Shown: positions 42,115 to 54,640 of the stretch, one piece after another
Layout: the number at the start of each line of letters is the position of its first letter
How positions within the stretch are numbered: position 1 is the stretch's first letter
The notes under the pieces: model-generated
The model's input: only the letters and a program-made list of their open reading frames with translations
Databases searched by the model: none
Told to the model about the DNA's origin: nothing
Translations under genes and position numbers: made by a program
NCBI RefSeq assembly: GCF_020509005.1
Contig: NC_063024.1
Span: forward strand, 682,001-746,000
From: Fulvia fulva
Lineage: Eukaryota > Ascomycota > Dothideomycetes > Mycosphaerellales > Mycosphaerellaceae
Length of the DNA stretch: 64,000 bases
Reading direction: 5' to 3'

Positions 42115-43389
42115 GGCTGCCAAATTATGCTAGTCGCCACCTCGTTGTTCAAGCCAAGATCGTTGTACGTTTGGCGACTCGGCAAAAACAACAAGTGAGG
42201 TCTACTCAAGAAGTAGCTAGTAGATAACATGGCTGCGATAATGTGGTAGGCGGCTCTGCGCTTATGTTGCGGCGGCCACGAGGTGTGCAATCATGCAGAC
42301 TGCCCTTGAAGCTAACCCATACATGGAAGGTGTCAGAGTTCACGCTGACTGTCGCTTGCGATCCTACGATGTGGTGTGGCATATTCCGTTTCAGCCCACG
42401 TACAGGTGGCGCGGCCAGGATTAATCTGCCGCCATATAATGAGATCGAGTAATGCCACGCCGGTCAAAGTGGAGTATTTGAGCAGTGTGTTCGTATATTT
42501 CTCTGCGATGTCGGAGCCGACGGCGTGTCCGAACTGTTCCCGTGTACCTAGCTTTGGTATTTCTCTTGGTTGCGACTGGTCAAGCATTTTTGGCCTGCCT
42601 GATTGAGCATGGTGTGAGAGCAGCGAAAGTAACGTTCTCCGATCGTCTCTGGGACTTGCTTCAAGGAGAAGGTCACTTCTTGGCTGTGGTATCAAGATGC
42701 TGCAAGAGGACTGTTGGCGGGTGGCACAGTCCGATAGTGTATGCTTGACCTCGGTCTCTTCTCAACTTTGCAGGTCTGTTAGTGCGGCACAGGTGTCTTG
42801 TATAGACGCGCCTTCGCTTCAATGGGCATTTTCCGTGCTGGAAAAGGTAACATCCATGAGAGCGATGTTCGGACGATCATCTCTCGAGCCAATAGCCAGC
42901 TGCGGAAGCATTCTCGATGTGGCACGATGGGAAGATGCAGCGCATCGTTGCTGCTGTTGGCAAGCCTGACAGTCCATTCCAGCTAGCCACAGCAAATGCC
43001 TCCCAGCTTCAGTCCGTGGATCTGGTGGTCATTCAGCCCATCTCGAATTCTCGCATTCAACGTTTCCATGGATATACGCCGCGCTCCATTCGCGGTACAT
43101 GATAACCTCCCACCAGCCCGACCAGCACAGACCCATAAGCATGTATTGTACATTTCGAGTACTGGGTGATCCGCATAGCTTGTACTTAACCCAAAGCAAG
43201 CACGAGTCCCATACTGTCACCGAGCTGGAGCACAGTATCGTCCATGCACCTACACATCCTTCGCAGTGAATGATACATACCCGGGCAGAAAGATGCTGCT
43301 AGTGTAGCAGTCGGTAAACTCGCGGTTGTAGCATCCTCGCAAGGAAGTATCTTCTGCCAGAAACTTGAGCTGTCGCATTAGATGGTGGC
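42115..43389. other. 1.3-kb intergenic stretch
   Basis: Promoter of the amidase on the left and 3' flank of the MFS gene on the right. Short frames (for example 42485-42748) show no motif. Nothing recognised. Confidence 0.4.
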
Positions 43390-45179
43390 TTACATACTCT
43401 GCTTCCCAAGACGATTCGGTAGCAGTGCTGTGGTGATGACAGCACCCATTGTCAACCCACCTGCAAGGTACAGCACCTCATTGATCGAGCCGTTCTCAAC
43501 CGACAGCCCGCCCGCAGGAATGACCGACTGCGCAGTCAACGGCGCCAGAATCGAGAACAGCCGGCCCCAAAAGCTAGCAACACCGGAAGCGGTTCCACGA
43601 ATTGGTGCAGCGAAGACTTCTGGTGTCCAGCCATAGAGCACCGAGTTGAACATGCTCTGGAAGAAGTACTCCATGACATTGAGACCGATGTTCGAGGCTT
43701 CGCTGTTGACGGTGCTGAAGAGGAAGATTGAGATGCCCATAAGCGCCGAGCTGATCACCATGGTCCACTTCCTTCCGATCGCTGGCACGCCATACATCAT
43801 GGCTCCAAGCACTACTCCGACGATGCCAGGTGCGTAGATTGCGATGTAGCTGCGGTAGGTGTGTCGCAAGGACAGATCGAGGGCTCCGTTCTTGATGGCC
43901 AGAATGCTTGGAAGGTACGTACCGGCAAGTGTGAAACCCCAGTAGTCGAAGGCATAGGTCAACCAGACAAGTATCGTGAGGCGTGTCATGCGCCAGTCTT
44001 GGACGAGTGAGCCATATCGAAGCATTTCTGCCCTGAACTTGCCATTGAAAGTCGATGGTCCTTCTGTGTGCCGCATGCCGTCGGTCCTCATCGCATCCGC
44101 CTGATCCAGGGCTTCAAAGTCAGCAAGCGTGACGCCACACGGTCTCTTGTTCGTTTTGGCGATATGTTCCAAGACCTCCACGGCCTTTGCGTCTTGACCT
44201 CGATAGACTAAAAACTTTGGCGACTCCTTGAAGTTGAATACAACAAAGCGGAGGAAGAAGACTGCCAAGGTGATGCCTCCGATCGTGAACATCAAGTACC
44301 TCCAACCCATGTTGCTGGATCGAGTGCAACATGCCTGACCAGAGGGGACGTTCTTGCACGAAGGTAAGGCCCTGTCTCCTTGGGTGAAGTTCGGCTCACA
44401 TGAGTAAGTAGGAATGAATCCATATGCAATGATGCAGCAGACCACCACTCCAATCGGCTGGAAAATTGACAATAGAGCCAGCATAAAACGTTTGTTCTGC
44501 GGGATGAACTCAAGACAGATCGTCGTGTCGATGGGAATGTTGCCTCCTATGCCAAAGCCCACGAAAGCTGTAATGACCAGGAACGAACTGTACGTATTGC
44601 ACCCCCCGAGTCCGAGACCAAATGCTGCGCCGATGAGGCAGGTGATATTAAAGGCCCACTTTCTCCCGATAATGTCGACGAGCACTCCCCATACGAATGC
44701 GCCAGCCGTGAGCCCCGCAGAGAATGCGATGCTGATATTTCCAGACTGATTGCCTGCGAAGCCTAGTTCTTGCTCGAGAGGCGACAGTACTAGACCGAAT
44801 GCTTGGGCCCATAGTAGGTCGAGGAAGTAGCCGAAGCCGCATAGGAACCAGATGGACCTGCGACAGTCAGCCATGTGCAGCGAAGCCAAATACCGACAGA
44901 AGGCTGTAGCTACCATTGGTATCGACCCATGCCATTATTGTCGATTTCTGCATTGATAAGTAGGCATTTTCTTTCAAACAAGGTCGTGCCTTCTTCGACA
45001 ATGCTGTTCAGGTCAACGGGCGCCTTGGACGTCGAAGCACGCGGCGGCTCGCTGCCGCTGTCTGTCTTCTCCATACCTCTCGTCCTTGGGTGTGGTGCCA
45101 ACAAAGGTCGATACTCTGGGTCAGAATCGAATTGCTGCAAGCGCAGCTGCGCGGGTCGAGATGACGCTTCTGAAGGCAT
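43390..45179 (-). CDS. MFS transporter (sugar/SV2-like group)
   Basis: Major facilitator, 12 spans. Exon 1 (44914-45179) and exon 2 (43390-44857) give about 577 aa. The 56-nt intron 44858-44913 (GTAGCT, GGCTGAC, TCGCAG) restores MGRYQW then SIWFLCGFGYFLDLLWAQAFGL, the family's first span. The N-terminal 75 residues are cytosolic and acidic. The loop 2-3 signature WGVLVDIIGRKWAFNI, the span-4 FVGFGIGGNIPIDT and the loop with paired Cys (SCKNVPSGQACCTRS) are visible. The span-8 GVPAIGRKWTMVISS and span-11 PIRGTASGVASFWGRLF are also seen. The initiating ATG was chosen as the first in-frame ATG (MPSEASSRPAQL). Substrate unknown. It is divergent from the OPT transporter 1.2 kb away. Confidence 0.88.
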
Positions 45180-46414
45180 ATCTGGATCTGGGGAAATGCC
45201 ACCGCAGTGGCACGCTGCCGCGATACTCAACACTTGGGCGAATTCGTGAAAGCGCAATACAGCACAATGACTCTATTGGCGTAACCGTTCGCGTCGGGAG
45301 TCGTCTATCTCACAGATCGACGTTGGTAGACCCAGATCTGCTCTGGTGGGATGTCTTTTTGTTGGTCTGCATTGATTGGTCTGAGGCTCAAAGTTCACAC
45401 AAAGAACTTGCTGTTGCACTGTGTGACAGGCCACTCCATGCTTTCATAGCCAGCTTGGGAAGCCCGGACTCCGCCGATAAAGACCTCATGCTCGCAACAT
45501 GCGATAATGCAGCCAACGCATTATTCCTCCAAATGCCTTGGCGAGCCAGAGAGGTTGTGAAGACGGAGAAATAGTTGGCTGATGACACGGGCACGCGTCG
45601 TGCTGCATCACTAGCCTGAAGGACAGAGTGGTGACGTTCAGGGCAAACTTTCTTCGCACGTGGTCCGATCTTGCTCGGTTTTGGCGGTCTTTTTCTCCAG
45701 GTCAGCAATAGGGAGTAGTAGCACATGCCATGATGGAGCTGACCACCGATGTAGCTTCCTGATTCACGACGTCGTCCACTCCATTGGCAATGGAAGACAT
45801 CTCGTCGGATCTTCGTGAGAGCTGCTCGCCTGACTTCGCCTGAGGTGCTGCGGAGAGAGGGCCGCAGGATCTGGTCCGGCAAAGTCAATCTCCAAGGATG
45901 CGACAGATGTCACATGTGGGTAGGACGATATGCTGGCTTCAGGCACGTCGGGTAGCCCATGAAGCGGAGTTATCATCCGGCACGAGTCAACTGTGCTCTG
46001 AACGATGACGACGATTGATGACGGTGAATGTGAAAGATGAAGCTGAGAGGCACGCAGGAAAGGAAGCAACATTCGGATTGTCGGCAAGTGCCCTCGGTCA
46101 CGTGCCTGGTTTCGCATACCTTGATGACCTTCTTCTGCTTGTCTTCTTTCACCACCGATCACACCTACAGTGCCTCCTCTTCGACAGCACTGGCATGATA
46201 TGGTACCCTATCCTGAAGTTCGCTCTCATACCATGCCGCCCTGATCAATGACATGGCGCCTTGCAAGCACGCAATCATGCACCTCTTGCTCGCGCCTGGT
46301 TGAGCGAAGATAACCCGGCCTGCTTCAACTGCTTGACCAGCAGCATAACCCACATAAGTGTCTTGGCTACATACCAGCAACTCTTCATCTGGTAAGTCGC
46401 GCGTCTCCAACGAC
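45180..46414. other. Intergenic stretch between divergent transporters
   Basis: A plus-strand frame ending at 45574 (VDPDLLWWDVFLLVCIDWSEAQ ... ATCDNAANALFLQM) is somewhat protein-like. It lacks a sensible start and family, so it is not called. The rest should hold both promoters. Confidence 0.35.
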
Positions 46415-48745
46415 ATGCCTCGCCGCATGGCGTGCTCCCAGCGGGGAGCGTCATCGGGCAAAAATGACGGGCGAGGAAGTGATCAAAGACTTGTAACTTC
46501 TTCTACATCATCTGTCGGACCTTCGGGCGGACTTATGTCGCCAACTGGCTGGGACAGTCATGACGGCGATGACAAGATCAACTATACTGTCGATGAGACT
46601 GCCGCAGGCGAGCGCAGCATTGGCAGTCGGGACGATGAACTTCTCGATATTACGAGGCCATTTCCGGATCTGCCTGCACAGCCTGACGAGCCGGCACGGT
46701 TCACGATACGAGCAGTAGTTGTGGGAACGGTGCTGGGTGCTGTGGTGTCTGCCAGTAACATGTATCTGTGTCTCAAGACTGGCTGGACTTTTGGCGCTTC
46801 GCTGTTCGGTATGGTAGCATCGAACTGCAAACACTCTGTAGTCGGCTGCTGATATGTTGCAGGAGCGATCCTTGGCTTTGCCATCCTGAAGCCGACGAGC
46901 AACTTTTTACCCAAATTCTTGGGTGGAGGGTACTTTGGACCTCGCGAGAACGTTGCTGTTCAATCTGTAGCCACTGGAGCCGGAAGACTTTCAGTATTGT
47001 TCGAAGGAGCTATTCCCGCATTGTATAGGCTTGGACTTCTCTCGCCTACGCCGAAGGAAGACTTCTGGAGACTGATCACCTTCACTGCAGTATGCGCATT
47101 CTACGGCTGCTTCTTCGGAGTCGCGCTGCGAAAATTCTACATCATCCGTCTAAAGGGCATCTTCCCGACACCGACTGCCACAGCAGTCACGATACGGAGC
47201 TTACATGCCGCAGGATTGGCTGGTGATGCGATGCGCAAGGCGAAAGTCCTGGTGAGCACATTTGCTGCTTCCTGTGTTTTCAAAGCTATCAGCATATATG
47301 CGCCTGGGGTCTTGTGGGACTGGAACATTGCTTGGTGGATCTACAAGACGACACGCTGGAAGAGCATCATTGCAGCAAGCAATCGGGGCTGGTATATCGA
47401 ACTCACACCGGCATTCTTCGGAGTTGGCATGCTCACTGGACTGAACGTTGGACTGAGCTACTTGGCTGGAGCGATCGTTTCTTGGGGCATCATTGGACCT
47501 GCTACAGATCACACAGGACTGACAGTCGGAAGTCCATCGAAGGGCACCCCTGACATCATCAGCTATAAATCACTTGATCTCGAAGATCCCTTCAACAAAC
47601 CCTCTGCGCGATACTTCTTGCTCTGGCCAGGCCTCATGATCCTCATGTGCGCCACTTTCACAGAGGTGGCCATGAACGGCCCTGCATTGTACAAAGGACT
47701 CAAGCTACTAGTAGCGGACAACATGAAGAGACTCCCGACCTCACAGCACTTCGCAAGAGCCAAGGACAGAGCCGATGCCTTCCTCCTACGCGAAGATCAT
47801 GAAGACGATGACCCTGCACCACAGCACGAACGAGTCCCGAGATGGATGTGGGCTTCAGGCGTCACGCTCGTCATTGTCTGCACATGTCTAGTACTCGGAC
47901 TGCAGTACGACATGAACGTTGGCCTCTCAGTTCTAGCAGTTGTGCTCGGCTTCCTATTCTCCTGCATCGCGACCCAATCCGCTGCCTCAGCCGATATAGC
48001 ACCGGCGTCATACTGTGGCAAAGCATCACAGCTCGTCTTCGGTGGCGTGACCTCTCCAGGTCACTACTCCCTCCACGACAAACAACTCATCAATCTCGTA
48101 GGCGGTATTGTGGCAACCGGTGCCGCAGCACAAAGCACAGACATGGTGTCGGATCTGCGCACAGGATATCTCCTCGGAGCTTCTCACCGAGCACAATTCT
48201 ACGGGCAGATCATTGGCAGTTTTGTTGCGGTCTGGCTGAGCGTGGGTCTCTTCCTACTCTTCACATCAGCATACCCATGCATTCTGGACGCCTCCATCAC
48301 CGATTGTTCTTTCAGCACACCCGCACTGGGCGCGTGGGTAGCCGTCGCTCAAGCCATCTCCCTCTCAAGCTTACCCATCCCATCCGTGAGCGGTTACCTT
48401 GCCATCGCATTCGGAGTCCTGGCCATCTTCGTGGTCTATGCAAGATACAAGCTGGTCCCTGCTCGATGGCAGAAATTCATCCCGAACCTCTCTGTATTTG
48501 GTCTGGCATTCATGGTTCCGACGACTCAGTATGCTATTGCTATGGCTGCTGGAGCAATGGTCACTTGCGTCTGGAGCTGGAAATTTAAAGCTTCCTACGG
48601 ACGCAATGGGTATGCTGTTCCTGCTGGTCTCATAGCAGGTGAGGGGATCGGTGGCCTTATTGCTGCACTGCTGGAGATTACGAATGTTGGTGGCTCGACG
48701 TATGGTAGTGCTGTTGGGTGTGTTGGTGATACTTACTGTGGCTGA
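46415..48745 (+). CDS. OPT-family oligopeptide/metal-chelate transporter
   Basis: Multi-span proton-coupled transporter (PF03169). Exons 46415-46808 and 46863-48745, about 758 aa. The 54-nt intron (GTATGG, GCTGATAT, TGCAG) joins TFGASLF to GAILGFAILKP. Family blocks: FTIRAVVVGTVLGAVVSASNMYLCLKTGW, KFLGGGYFGPRENVAVQSVATGAGR, FPTPTATAVTIRSLHAAG, LNVGLSYLAGAIVSWGIIGP, GKASQLVFGGVTSPGHYS, VSDLRTGYLLGASHRAQFYGQ, and the end GGSTYGSAVGCVGDTYC. The first 90 residues are Ser/Asp-rich and cytosolic. The divergent MFS gene may share the intergenic promoter region; co-regulation is inference. Confidence 0.9.
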
Positions 48746-49128
48746 AGATGTGTGGAAGCATTCTTATCGTAGCCTTTAACGATACCACAGAGCAGGGCGC
48801 CCTCGCAGTATTAACTCCTGGTTTCGGGGTCGATAATTCACTCCATAGCGATCTGGACCAGAGTGGCGGAATTCTTCCAAAAGATCGCGAACGAGTATAT
48901 GAGGCGCTTCGGGTACATTCTCTCCCAGCACCATGTCCGGAAGAGGGGCTCACTTGTTTGAGTTCAAGATTCTTCGTCCTCGAAGATTCCAGTATAGACT
49001 CCGCTGTTCACTCATACTCCCTGCGTAATGCTTGCTGCTAAGACAACAATTCAACTTGGGTCGACACAAAGAACAATAGACAAGCAAGCCTGCCGCACTG
49101 GTTTCTAGCGGCTGCTAATCCAACAGTC
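48746..49128. other. Short intergenic stretch
   Basis: No gene recognised; OPT 3' flank and promoter of the next small gene. Confidence 0.4.
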
Positions 49129-49533
49129 ATGGACAAGATCACAACCAGCATGACATCAACCACCGTCAACACCCCGCCGCAAATCGAAGAACCAAAGAAA
49201 CCAAGACACACCTGCCAAGTCTGGGCCAACTATGTCCAAGCCTTCGTCCGCGGCGAGGAGTGGACGGCAAAGCTGACCTTGCGGTGCAAGCACTGTCCTC
49301 TCGAGCTAGAGTGTGCTGAAGGAGAGCATGATTGTGTGACTAAGATGGACGACCACGCTCAAGAATGTAAGGCGCGCCAACAGATGAGCAAGAAAGCAGT
49401 ACAGCAGTCAACACTCGACTTGTTGAAGGCGGACAGCGAAGCGGCTGCAGCGTCGACTCGGGACGAAGAAGCGGATGCGGGAGTGCTGTCGACTGAGAAG
49501 AGGGAGAAGATAAATGGACCGTCGTGGCGTTGA
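49129..49533 (+). CDS. Small Cys/His-containing hypothetical protein (134 aa)
   Basis: Starts MDKITTSMTSTTVNTPP. The central part has CKHCPLELECAEGEHDC, then HAQECKARQ: four Cys and a His in spacing that could bind one zinc. A conserved-looking VWANYVQAFVRGEEW precedes it. The C-terminal third is helical, Ala/Glu-rich and acidic. I recognise no named family. A single uninterrupted ATG frame with clear composition makes it a probable gene. Confidence 0.5.
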   Translation: MDKITTSMTSTTVNTPPQIEEPKKPRHTCQVWANYVQAFVRGEEWTAKLTLRCKHCPLELECAEGEHDCVTKMDDHAQECKARQQMSKKAVQQSTLDLLKADSEAAAASTRDEEADAGVLSTEKREKINGPSWR

Positions 49534-49975
49534 AGGTGTCGATGAGGAAGATGCTGTTATGAAGGAGTGTCGATGACCGTAGATGCAGAGAGTATCATTG
49601 GCTCAAAACCACATTCCCCCAAGCCAATTGTACGTGACGAGGAAGGTAGTCCTTGTACCAGCTCGTGATGATCATCGCTCCGCGGCCAGTACTAGTCTCA
49701 TCTCAAACAAGGGGCGCAGGGGTTGGTGCTGTGCCACGGTAAGTACTCATCTGGGACAAATTCACTACTGTCTCGACGGCGTGCCGACTGATATCTTCCA
49801 GACAATGTTTCAGCATCCTGCAGATAGAATACCCCACGCGCTACTCGCCAGCATCCATAACATATGTACATATATATATATATATATATATATCATTGCA
49901 ACATGCTTCGTCCGATCCCCTTCACCATCCTAACTAGTTGGCACCTCTACCACCAGCCAACAACAGCGCATATCC
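49534..49975. repeat. Intergenic stretch with a (TA)n microsatellite
   Basis: A run of alternating T and A at about 49869-49893 lies 80-100 bp upstream of the RING gene start and may be part of its promoter. Confidence 0.7.
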
Positions 49976-50419
49976 ATGTCCCTCCCAACCCGCTCACAAC
50001 TCCTCCTCACCCTCACCCGCGACACCCATCAAGATCAAGCGTCCAACACCGCCTCCAACACCCTGACCGAATGCCCCATATGCTACGACATCGTAACAAA
50101 CACCTTCACAACACCCTGCAACCACACTTTCTGCCACGGCTGTCTATCCACCTGGCTTCGTACTTCAACGACATGTCCCAACTGCCGCAGCGTGCTTTGC
50201 GAGCAGCCAGCACGACGGCAAATAGAGCGATTTCCAGTCGAGTCACTCGGCATGCGTCCCACCTTATCACTTGCGCAGCAGCTGCAAGCGATCCGGGAAG
50301 CGCGCGGCCGCCAAAGAGCAGAGGGCCGCGAGCGACAGCGGCGGTGGGCGAGGGTGAAGATTAATGGCGTATCAGTGAGGCAAGAGGGAACTAATCGAGC
50401 ACGGTTCAATCGGCATTAA
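49976..50419 (+). CDS. RING-HC finger protein, intronless (copy 2)
   Basis: 147 aa, likely E3 ubiquitin ligase. The finger is complete: CPIC, CNHTFCHGC, CPNC with the same C3HC4 spacing as the protein at 643, including x11 and x10 loops and LSTWLRTSTTC against LATWPRTSNTC. The N-terminus MSLPTRSQLLLTL also matches MSLPTGDQFLLRL. The tail is shorter and different: a conserved-looking RFPVESLGMRP and a basic helix (REARGRQRAEGRERQRRWARVKI). No membrane span, so probably soluble. It is a dispersed duplicate of the first gene of the window; no intron is needed here. Confidence 0.85.
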   Translation: MSLPTRSQLLLTLTRDTHQDQASNTASNTLTECPICYDIVTNTFTTPCNHTFCHGCLSTWLRTSTTCPNCRSVLCEQPARRQIERFPVESLGMRPTLSLAQQLQAIREARGRQRAEGRERQRRWARVKINGVSVRQEGTNRARFNRH

Positions 50420-50594
50420 TGATGGTCCTACTTGCCTCGACACGTAGCATTCCCCTGATTCCTAGGGATTCTCGTGTATAGAATCACACATGGCCTGCTG
50501 CTCCGAGAACGACTCGTCTTTCACCCAAGCCTCCTCAAGCTTGACGAAAGATCGCACATTTTGATTGCAAGCGTATCGAGGTCGACCAGGAATG

Positions 50595-52745
50595 TTACTG
50601 GAAGTAGCGAGAAGCAGAAACTCCTCCGTCGTGAAGTAAAGCTCCATGGGAGTTGCGGTCGATTCTGTGGGCCAGTCCCACGTTATGAACCAGCGATGCT
50701 TCTGCAGTATCGTTATATCGGTTCTTGCTTGACCTACAATGCGGTAGCGAGTTTCTTGGTCCTTCCTGAGGATGAGCCAGGTCCAGTGTTGTCTGACTGA
50801 CCGGACAGAGAAAGTCGTTGGCTTGGACTCCTGGGTCGATGTGTCCTATGTCATACTTGCCGTGACGGACAGAAGAGAGATCTGTGTCGGTAGTTGCTGA
50901 GTATGGTTTCTCACTCCACTTGATCTTCAGGCAATGGCATCCGAGACGAAATTGTGGACCGTATACTGGAACGTCGAACTGTAGTCCATCATCAACATCC
51001 TCCACCGGGCAGAGGTAGCCATGATGCTGAAATATAAGCGGAGCAGAATGACTCGACGTTGCCTCTATTCCTTGAGAAGATCTAGCGCGAGCCCACTCGA
51101 GCAGCTTTGGGTGTTCTGCGTTCAGGCCCGATGCCAGTATGAATCGAACAGCTTCGTTCAGAGAGCGACTTACGCTCTTCGCAGGGTGGACAAGCTTTGT
51201 GCACAGATGCAGTCGATCGTAATCTGATACCCACGATGAGCTTAGAAGGAATGCTCTCTTCAAGCGGTCCCAGTCACGCTCGATTCGTAGCATGGCAGCC
51301 TGGATAAATGCCAGATCAACAGCAGCTGCAACATCAAGCGTCTGTACAAGTGTGCGAACGTCTGCGCCACCAGAGCAAAGGGATAGCTTTTCCCACGCCA
51401 GCTTCATGCGTTCTTGGATTGTAATTTTGAATTGCGCGACAATTTCCAGGTCCTTTATTTCTCTGATACTCCGAAAGAAAGTCATGGCAGCCTGGATCGT
51501 ATCTTGATCATCGGTTTTGGTCAGACTAAGAAGCCGGCAAACGGTGCGAAAGTCCTGCATGCTCTTGCACAACGCTATGCCGGCAAGTTCCAACGATGCC
51601 TCACTACGTTGACCCAAAGTCTGCAGCAAAGCATCGAAACCTCGCGAGTCATTGCAATACGTCATGGCCTGTCGACATAAGTCGGTACTGGAGGTGTTGT
51701 AATCTATGGCGATTTGCCTCCTCGATGGCCACTTGATCAGAGCGGCAAGATCATAGATACGATCTCGCGGGTCGAAGCAAGGCCAGTCTCGAAACTTAAT
51801 GACAGCGTCTTGCAAGCTTAAAGATACCATCTCTCCGCTTTTGAGGCCGAGAACAGTCCACATTGCTTCTTCACCGGTGTAGTTGAACACAGTCTTGTGA
51901 TGCCATAAAGTCGAGGCTTTGGCGATGGAGTTTCCGCAGAGGATGAATAGGTCAGTGGCCAACGCACATTCTTGTACGATCCAGAGTCGGTGCCAGTAAG
52001 GTCGAGATGCGAGTTCAGCAATTATTACAGCGCGAGCGGTGCTCTCTCGCTCGGAGGGCATGACATTAGCATCATGAAGTGCCGAGAACAGGCGATCACT
52101 ATCTTACGTGTGCCGACCAACACATGCTGCTACCCCGGTGGCCCCAGCATAGATCTTTCCCATCAATCGCACTTGGTGGGACTTCTCTTCGTGATCGTCC
52201 TGGTTGATACATATCGAGTCGATCCAGAAAAATGCACCAGGAAACTGTACACTCGCTTGCCACAGGGCGTAGTAACAGTTCGGACGGAGGTAAAGTGTTC
52301 GTCCGTCCACCCTGATCACTGCTTGCCGCATCTTCTCTCCCCAAGTGTAAGAGACCACGATGTAGGGAGGAGCGTTGTTCAAGTTCCAGGTTGTGAGTGA
52401 GCACCATATGCCCACATCCTTGTGGCCAGCTGCATTGCGGTCTACGGACAAGTCGAAAGGGTCAGTAAGATGATCATGCAGGACTTTCAACAGGCGAATT
52501 TGACTTGATGGCTGGCGCAGCGCTGTGTCGGTGAAACTTGAGACTTGTTCCTGATAACGTTCAGCTTCATCGACGAGTAACCGGACAGTGGTTTCAGGTT
52601 TTCCTGTTGTGTTGTTCGACTTCGAGACCTGATTACTTCCGTGTTGTCGCCCCAGAAAAAAGTACAAGATCAAAGCTCCTCCAATGACCAAGCTGAGAAT
52701 GAATACATGTACATGAGCCTCTGGTAGCGAAGATAAGGATGTCAT
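50595..52745 (-). CDS. HET-domain protein with an N-terminal membrane anchor
   Basis: Heterokaryon-incompatibility (HET, PF06985) protein, the class that triggers cell death on non-self recognition. Exon 1 (52108-52745) and exon 2 (50595-52041), about 694 aa. The 66-nt intron (GTAAGA, GCTAAT, GAGAG) splits a Thr codon. HET blocks: YIVVSYTWGE (about residues 128-137), FFWIDSICINQDDHEEKSHQVRLMGKIYAGA, and RPYWHRLWIVQECALA plus LFILCGN. Residues about 13-31 (HVFILSLVIGGALILYFFL) form a single membrane span, which is unusual since most HET proteins are soluble. The C-terminal half is alpha-helical and ends in a degenerate-looking tail. Domain identification is firm; the partner is unknown. Confidence 0.88.
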
Positions 52746-54640
52746 GTTACGAATGCTTCTTCAGACAGATGCTTCATAGAAAATGAGCAAGCTCGCACAA
52801 CTGGCGTGGCTGTAGTACAGGATGTTTGAAGCGACGTCGAAGGCACGAAGCAAATCAGACTGCTGCGCCCCCACGTGGCGCTCAGGTGTACAGCGGGCGT
52901 GGCGCGTACAGTAGCCGCACGCTGGTCGAAGTATGCTCGCGGTGACCACCTGAGACCAGAGGGCGAGATACTGGAAGTACATCTGAAGATTGAAAGTCTC
53001 CAGCACGGTATCGTTCAGACTGTGGAAGCACTCACCGGACCAATTTTCCATGCGACAAGGCGGATGCTGTTGAGGTCCACGCCTACCGACCTGCCAGTTC
53101 AAGATGAACCTGCGGTCGCTGACTAGAGCGGATATGTTACCGAACGCATCGTCTCGCTTCGACAGCAGATCTGCAGACTATGCTCGAGCATGTGTCTCGA
53201 GCATGGAAGCGATGTTTGAGCATGATTTCTCGGTTCGAGATGGACCGGCAGCCTCTGCGGCAGTCCGAAGGAAGAGTATTGTCGATCGTGTTGTTCAGTG
53301 CTGAGACATGAGCTCTTGCTGAAGGACCTGACATCTTCTCGTCCGGCGGCGTAGTCGTGGCGTCAAGATGTGTTTACTGTTGCTGTTGGAACTTCGTGCT
53401 GGTCAAGCTTGGCATCCTCCGAGCTGCTTCATTTCGAGACTTGATGAGTGCCATATTTGCCCTGCCGTGCCTGGGTATTTCGCGACTCATGAGCATCCGC
53501 AGACCAGTCTCAAGACCTCGACAGGCATGGAGCCGCAATCAATGTGTGCTGGTTGGCACTTGCCACCCCCACAAGCCCGTACCTGCTCGAGCGCACAGCG
53601 TCGATAAGGAGCTCCGCGAGGAACAGCAAGGCACCAATGCCACCACCCCTTCATCGCCGATCTTTCGGTGATGTTGCTCGAAGTTGTTGTCACAGCCGGT
53701 CCACGATGCCGTGTTTCCACAATTAACAGTCCCGAGCGTGCCGAAAAACTTGGTTGTTGAAGCGGTCCACATATGATGTCGGCTGGTTCCATGATGGGGT
53801 CTAGAATGAGTTATGGGTCTGCCCATGGCTGTGTAAGCATAACTCTGACAGTGCAGGAGGACGATTTCGTGAAAGATGTTCTTTCCAGGGATGGCGCTGC
53901 CGAGGTTCGTGATCCTGGTCCAAGCGCTGAGACAACATCAGCATCACCATCACTCTTCCTCCATCAATACATGTGTTTGATCAACAACATCATCACCTTC
54001 CAACAGCGGAGAACGACGAGAACGAACAATCGCCTCTGCATAGGTGGAGTCTCGTCTACTCAAGAAATAAGCGCCCCTGCATGCAACTAGCACGATGGTG
54101 AAGCATTCTCTGCAGCTCCACGCGTGACCGGCGTTCTCCCACGCGATGCAGCCGATGCTTGTCGACCCTCTCAGAATACTAGTCCTTCTACTAAATCACC
54201 TCAATAGGCAATATGTCGTCTGTGCAATGGAGCACGTTCGTGTTTCCTTGCTCAAATTTCTGCCCTTGAGCCATCGCAGGATCGAAGTCCATGCGACGGG
54301 GAAATGCTTCCATCGACGGCTTAAGAATGGCCTGCCCCAGAAGCGACAGGTCAAGAATCATGTTGAGTACCCTGACTACGGGTGCTACGCATGCTTCGCG
54401 GCATGATTCTTCGGAGCGGGTTACCAGCCTTATGGGTAAGGAGGATAATGTGACAGATGCCACCGACCCTCTCTCTTTGACAGTCACTTAACTTCAAACA
54501 CATTCGTTTTGCTTCTCCACTTCTTGAGCTGACCGTCCCCGGATCTCGACCTTCACCCTCGTTTGCTCGTCATGATCTGGATGGTCGTCACATGAGCGAA
54601 GAGTATCTGAAGTCTGGGGAGTCAAGGCGTTGACGGCGAG
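52746..54640. other. 1.9-kb intergenic stretch
   Basis: Only short frames on both strands and no motif. It lies between the HET gene promoter and the rhodopsin-like gene promoter. No transposon signature or inverted repeat recognised by eye. Confidence 0.35.

Noticed and set aside
45086..45574. Plus-strand frame with DLLWWDVFLLVCIDW
   Set aside because: Partly antisense to the MFS first exon, no sensible start or family; kept only as a remark in the intergenic entry.
47842..48588. 248-codon plus-strand frame inside the OPT gene
   Set aside because: It is the alternate frame of a firmly identified transporter exon.
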